Below, one piece after another: positions 59,359 through 64,000 of a stretch of 64,000 nucleotides of DNA. The position numbers and the translations under genes were made by a program. The DNA comes from Luzula sylvatica. Lineage: Eukaryota > Streptophyta > Magnoliopsida > Poales > Juncaceae. A model generated the notes under the pieces. The model was not told where the DNA came from. It made no database searches and worked only from the letters and a program-made list of their open reading frames with translations. The stretch is taken from contig OX326959.1 of the NCBI GenBank assembly GCA_946800325.1, forward strand, positions 24,621,447-24,685,446. Direction: 5' to 3'. Every line of letters starts with the position of its first letter. Positions within the stretch are counted from its first letter, which is position 1.

Positions 59359-62300
59359 CTAGTCTGAATCTGAATCTGAATCGATCGAAACAACTAATCT
59401 CGGTCTAACCGATCTAGGCTGTCTCGGTGGCGAAAATGTACTAAACTCCCTTTGACTTTCACTTTGACTTTGTCTTTTACTCGTGGGCCCGTTAACTCGA
59501 TTCGGACTATTCTTCTCACCACCATTCATGCTCTGCAGAATCGAAGCTACAACAAAAAAATAAAACCATTTTATAAAAAAAAAATTACAAAAAATAAAAA
59601 TTATTAATTTAATACTCTTACCTGCATCGCTATCGACCACCAATGGATCGTCTCTCTGCGGAGCGGTTCCATGGTCCGCCAAAACTTCCTGAGGATACAC
59701 TAGATCATCGCCACCTGGCAGTTGTTCTTGTTGTCCTTCTCGAGCCCGAGGGCAATTTTGATATTCCCAAAAAGACAAGTCATCGAACTCTTCCACGTCC
59801 GTGTTTAACAAATCGAGACACGACATGTTATTACCCGTTCCCTCTCGATATACACCCGGTCCACCATGGACCGGGCCCGTGGACAACACCGCCACATCAT
59901 CGTCGTCGTCAGAGTCGCTCAGTACAATCACGTTCATGTCCTGTTGTTCTCTCTTCGATTCGACCAAATCGTGACTTTTGGTGTTGAAGTGATTCAGGAC
60001 GGTGTTTTCGAGGGGTTTGGTTTCGATTTCCATGGGGGAAATTTCTTCAGTTTTTATTTGGGATCCGAAGCGAGGGTCGAAACAAGACTTGAACTCAGGA
60101 GCCATACAGATCGTGCCATCTGGCAAGTGCCATTTCTCGAGATTTAAGGACGAGGTGGGTTTTATTCGCCAAGACCCGTCGAGTTTCACTTCTATTTCAT
60201 TTATATCCTCCCCATAATTCCTCGTCTGTTAATAATAACAAAAACATAATTACAATAATTTAAATATATTTAAAAAAGAGGTTTATTTGCATAATTACGT
60301 ACCAAGGAGGCGATGCGATTGAAATAGGGATCGATTATGATGCTTTCGAGTGAGTAATTCTTCAAACAAATTGGGCATTGCCACTGAATAAAAAAATAAA
60401 GGAGTAAATTAGGTAAATGATTCATAAAATTAAGAAAAATTACAAAATAATTTCGAAAACCTTGCGAGAGCGTTGGTTGAGTTCGATGAAAGTTTCGAGA
60501 TCGAAACAACCCATGTGGGCACACTGCTTGAACCGTCCAGCTATTTTCATTCTCGATCCACTCATCTACCCAAACAAAACAAAAAAACTCAAAAGAAATC
60601 TAGAGAGAGAAACTGTGACGAGAGAAAAAGAGTGATTTTTTTACGGGGCAACGGAGATTGATGGTGAAGGAATCTGAGACGAGTTCGATATCGCTATCAT
60701 CATCGCTGACATCAGCATTTCCATTTGCAGTACCGCCACCACCGATGCAACGCTTTACACGTGCGAGGGCATCTTCGTAATTTTCACCTTCTTCCTCTTT
60801 GGGAATCAAATTAAGTACCTAATAATCATTCATTCAATTGATAATGTTAGTGTGTGGGCGTGTGTGGGGGTGGGTGAGTGAGTGGGAGACAGGTGGCGAC
60901 CTCTTGAAGGGAGAGTCTTCTGACGATTCTGATGCCGAAGCAGAATGTGCGAGAATCGCCTTTCGATAAGGAGATTTTATTCATTCCTTCTCTGCTACAT
61001 GTCGTTATCTGAGAAAATAATTATCAAGCGAGGGTAAATTTGATATTTTTTAGTTTTGATAGGGGGTGAGATGAAAATTTACCAGAGGGCCGTCGTCTCT
61101 TCCGTTATTGCCGAGTTGTGTCGTGTTTGGTCTGCTCATTATTCTCATTGGTATACCTAATTATAATTATTTAGTAAGTTTTTACAAAATCCTAAATTTG
61201 AATTTTTTGTACCGTTGACTTGTAAATCTGAATTTAAAGGCCATTGCATTCTGAAAGGGACCTTGTCGTTCACAAGAATGCACCAAACCTGAAATTAAAA
61301 AGAAAAGGTTTTAATTTTGAGATACCCTAAACCCTAATAAATGTTAAATTAAAATTAAAGAGAGAATGAAAACCTGAAGATCAAATTCAGATTTTTGGAG
61401 AATTTCTCGATTTGTTTTTGAAAGTTGAAAGCTTTTCTCTATGCATTGCATACCATTTGTTCTATAATATTCACAATCATAACAAGTTAAAAACATAAAA
61501 TTTTAGAATAATATAGGGGCATTTTTGAAATTTAGGGATAAATTAAACAAACCCATCTGAGGCTTGAATGGACGGAGTCAAAATCAACGGTACCAATGGA
61601 TTTGCAACTGGTACCCAAAAACTATATTAAAAGAAACAACTTTCCTTCAATAACAAGAATGAAAAAAAGAAATTTGATTATTTTTTAAATGAATGTACAA
61701 ATGGAAACTTACGGATCGGCCCTTTTAATTCGGCACAATTCGCAGTAAAACATTGCGGGGATTTCCGGTGGGGCCTCCTCACAAGAATTTTCGGGAATTA
61801 TTACGCAATTTATATGTTGCCATACATTACATTGCGTATCTTCACACTATTCAAGAAAAAAATTGTGCATTTAAGCGTTAATCAACCCTAATTTTCGACA
61901 ATTAAAGGCCCAATTATGCCAATTAAGCATTAAAAAAGTTTCAATTAATACTAAATGAAGATACCTTAATCATGGATTCATTAAACAAGGAAGATCCACA
62001 AGGGCATTGAACTTTAGTTTCGAACGAAGTCGAAGAAGAATCTTCTTTTTCTTTTTCTTTCTTTTTTTCTTTTTTGGCTTTTTTTACGCCGTTTTGGCTA
62101 TTACTATTTATTGGCGTTGCTTCGCTAGTATTGATCTCGATATTTTGCATTTTTCTGCAAAAGTAACACATAATTAATTAATGAATTAGTTATAATTACA
62201 TGAAAATTGGGAAAAGAGAGAGCGATTGATTAATTTACCTATAAGTTTTATTTATTATGCTAACAATATCTTCTTTGTTTGGAACTCGTCCTCTTGATAA

Positions 62301-63110
62301 TCCATTTGATCGTGGAGCTAAACAAAGAAGATTAAGGAAAATAAATCATATTCATGTAAAAGTATTTACTTTTCTATAAGATTCGCTTAACTTTAACGTA
62401 TATGTGTATAAATGTATGTAACCCTAAATTGCATTTAATACAATAATGGGTAGTAAATATTTACTTAATTCATGAAAAAAACTATGTATATGAAATATTA
62501 CCTTCTTCGCTTTGTAAGCTATTTAGGATCCTGTCAGTGAGTTCCTGTTGAGAGAGAGAGAGAGAGAGAATTAACACAAAAAAGATTATAATTTTTTTTT
62601 TATTTTTTTGCATAATTTATGGGTTAAGGACTGAAATGAACCTGTTTCTTTCCTTGCTTTGAGAGACCAAGTTGCTGAAGAACTTCTTTCAGCTCTCTAA
62701 GCCTGAATTGATATAGTTTCTCCTGTAATTTAACATAAAACTAATAAAAAAAAAGTATTTTCGTGATATTAAAGGCATTATTTGCAAGTATATATTTTTA
62801 AATTACTCCTAACAAAAGACAGATTAATGTAATTTGAAATCAGAATTCAGAACGAGCACCAATTTGAGACTGAAATTGATGCTGAACAAGTATAAATTGA
62901 GGAATGAGTTTAACACATGCGTATGTTCAACCCAACTAAAGAGAAAATCAATGCAATCAAATCTACACAAGCAACCCTAACAGACTAATAGCCATCTGAA
63001 CATAAAATCACTGGAAAAAAAACCAAGTATCTAAAATTCAACAAAAAACAATAAAACCCAAGAACGATATTTAATACCTTGGAAATTGAAAGCGAATCCT
63101 CGGATTCCAT
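59359..63110 (-). CDS. SIZ1: SIZ1/PIAS-type E3 SUMO-protein ligase
   Basis: Nuclear ligase that moves SUMO from the E2 (SCE1) to substrates; in plants it controls phosphate, cold, salicylate and growth responses. Sixteen coding exons, minus: 63078-63110, 62642-62722, 62502-62544, 62239-62317, 61965-62154, 61713-61846, 61553-61621, 61374-61461, 61213-61288, 61083-61156, 60901-61008, 60645-60818, 60461-60565, 60303-60383, 59622-60225, 59359-59546; 2127 nt, 708 aa, all GT-AG. SAP domain 12-50 ([20 protein letters not shown]); Lys-rich NLS-like stretch about 102-116; PHD finger with C129, C131, C143, C148, H153, C156, C177, C180; PINIT region around 240-290 (LQVNGIPMRI); SP-RING with C382, C398, H400, C403, C421, C424; SUMO-interacting motif [12 protein letters not shown] at 544 and [11 protein letters not shown] at the end. 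The start is the first ATG after an in-frame TAA. Shorter than the roughly 870-aa Arabidopsis and rice SIZ1, mainly after the SP-RING. SIZ2-like paralogue status is possible. Confidence 0.94.
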
Positions 63111-63440
63111 ACCCAAAATGCTAAAATCCGGGTCCAAATTGTTCACACCAAAGCCGCAGTAATCGAACAAATGGAGGAGTGATTAAGCTAAAAACGAAGA
63201 TTAAAACCCTAGATTAAAAGGACAAAGATTGGGTTCAGAGAGAGTAAGCGCTGAGTTCATCAGAATGAATTAATGACTGCGATTAGTCCCCTTTGGTCGT
63301 CAAAATTTAATTTCAGGAATTTTCAGGGGTTTCTTCCATATTTGTAAGAAAAGCATTTGGATTTTACCATGGACTTGGTGTATGAAGACCGGAGGAACTA
63401 ATTATTTGGAAAGGGTTTTTAGATGAATTATCTCAAGAAG

Positions 63441-63575
63441 TTTGTTTTTAAATGGTAAAATAGTATAATTATGAGTAATTTTATATTTGTTTTTAAATGG
63501 TAAAATAGTATAATTATGAGTAATTTTATATTTGTTTTTAAATGGTAAAATAGTATAATTATGAGTAATTATACA
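63441..63575. repeat. 45-bp tandem repeat, 3 copies
   Basis: TTTGTTTTTAAATGGTAAAA starts at 63441, 63486 and 63531 with virtually no divergence. Confidence 0.92.
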
Positions 63576-63864
63576 CAGCATCTTAATCAGATGAGCACAC
63601 AAATAAAATATAAAAAAATTATATTAATATATAATTTTATAGAACTCACATCAAATATTATTAATTTTTAAAAAATTATATTTTTATAAGTTCATCTACT
63701 TGAAAATTTATCTCTATTTTAATATTCATATTACTATAATTCCAACATTATTATTTCCAACACCTTGTATTTATAAATTTGGACAATTATTTGCCTTGTA
63801 ACTATTATCTACCCAATAATGGTTATGTTTAAGTTATTTAAAGTTGTTTATAAAATATAACACA

Positions 63865-64000
63865 CTAGCAATAGTCCGTGCAATAATTGTGCAGGACTTC
63901 GTACCCATTTTTTACATGTTTTTGTATAATTTGTTTAAATAGAATTTGCGCGGGTACGTTTAAATTCAATTGTATATTTATGATATGTTTGTAAATATAT
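63865..64000 (-). mobile_element. Second Helitron-type 3' terminus, running off the window
   Basis: CTAG at 63865-63868, then GTCCGTGCA...TGCAGGAC (63874-63897, imperfect hairpin), then TTTTTTACATGTTTTTGT and ATTTGCGCGGGTACGTTTAA, matching 1616-1700 block by block. The body lies beyond the window edge. Confidence 0.6.

Noticed and set aside
59643..60217. Plus-strand open frames opposite SIZ1-like exon 15
   Set aside because: Antisense shadows of the long, acidic last-but-one exon with no motif.

Overview
The window is nuclear DNA of a flowering plant, almost certainly a eudicot. It is strongly AT-rich. Its genes have many short introns with plant-type GT-AG borders, and their products are plant-specific (a class I asparagine synthetase, a TBL/PMR5-type wall-polysaccharide acetyltransferase and a SIZ1-type SUMO ligase). 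The rest is a dense mosaic of plant transposons. I cannot name the species from sequence alone. There are no rRNA or tRNA genes, CRISPR arrays or bacterial features.

Layout. 0-17 kb is repeat territory: a 1.2-kb foldback element; a Helitron-type 3' terminus directly next to a 5.1-kb satellite array (about 41 copies of a 124-bp unit); a 5'-truncated LINE inside a GCGACGG-motif element; a 1.6-kb hAT element carrying spliced exons of the Na+/H+ antiporter SOS1; two MITEs; and a second hAT element. 17.3-25.6 kb is a nested block: a LINE relic split by a hAT element and by a full-length 7.7-kb LTR retrotransposon on the minus strand (LTRs, 5-bp TSD, tRNA-Met primer site and PPT all visible) with no recognisable gag-pol. 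That retrotransposon holds three hairpins with the same 19-nt loop and compensating stem changes, and dozens of copies of a CGTCATGACG-type palindrome. 26.9-28.8 kb is an internally deleted PIF/Harbinger transposon.

Genes. (1) 29.9-33.6 kb, minus: asparagine synthetase (ASN1-type), 13 coding exons, 587 aa, intact, with a GC-AG first intron and a TATA box. (2) 50.9-53.9 kb, plus: TBL-family xylan O-acetyltransferase-like protein, 5 exons, 447 aa, intact. (3) 59.4-63.1 kb, minus: SIZ1/PIAS-type E3 SUMO ligase, 16 coding exons, 708 aa, intact. The three genes are unrelated in function and form no operon-like unit.

Between them, 34-50 kb is AT-rich intergenic DNA with MITEs, LINE ends, a 64-bp minisatellite, and a Copia gag relic whose LTR carries a second, different palindrome array (TTCCGTTCGAACGGAA). 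54-57 kb holds a long-TIR foldback and a LINE with a 16-bp target duplication that was later hit by a hAT MITE. The window ends in a second copy of the Helitron-type terminus seen at 1.6 kb.

Exon borders were derived by hand from reading frame, splice consensus and family conservation. All three genes close exactly in frame.
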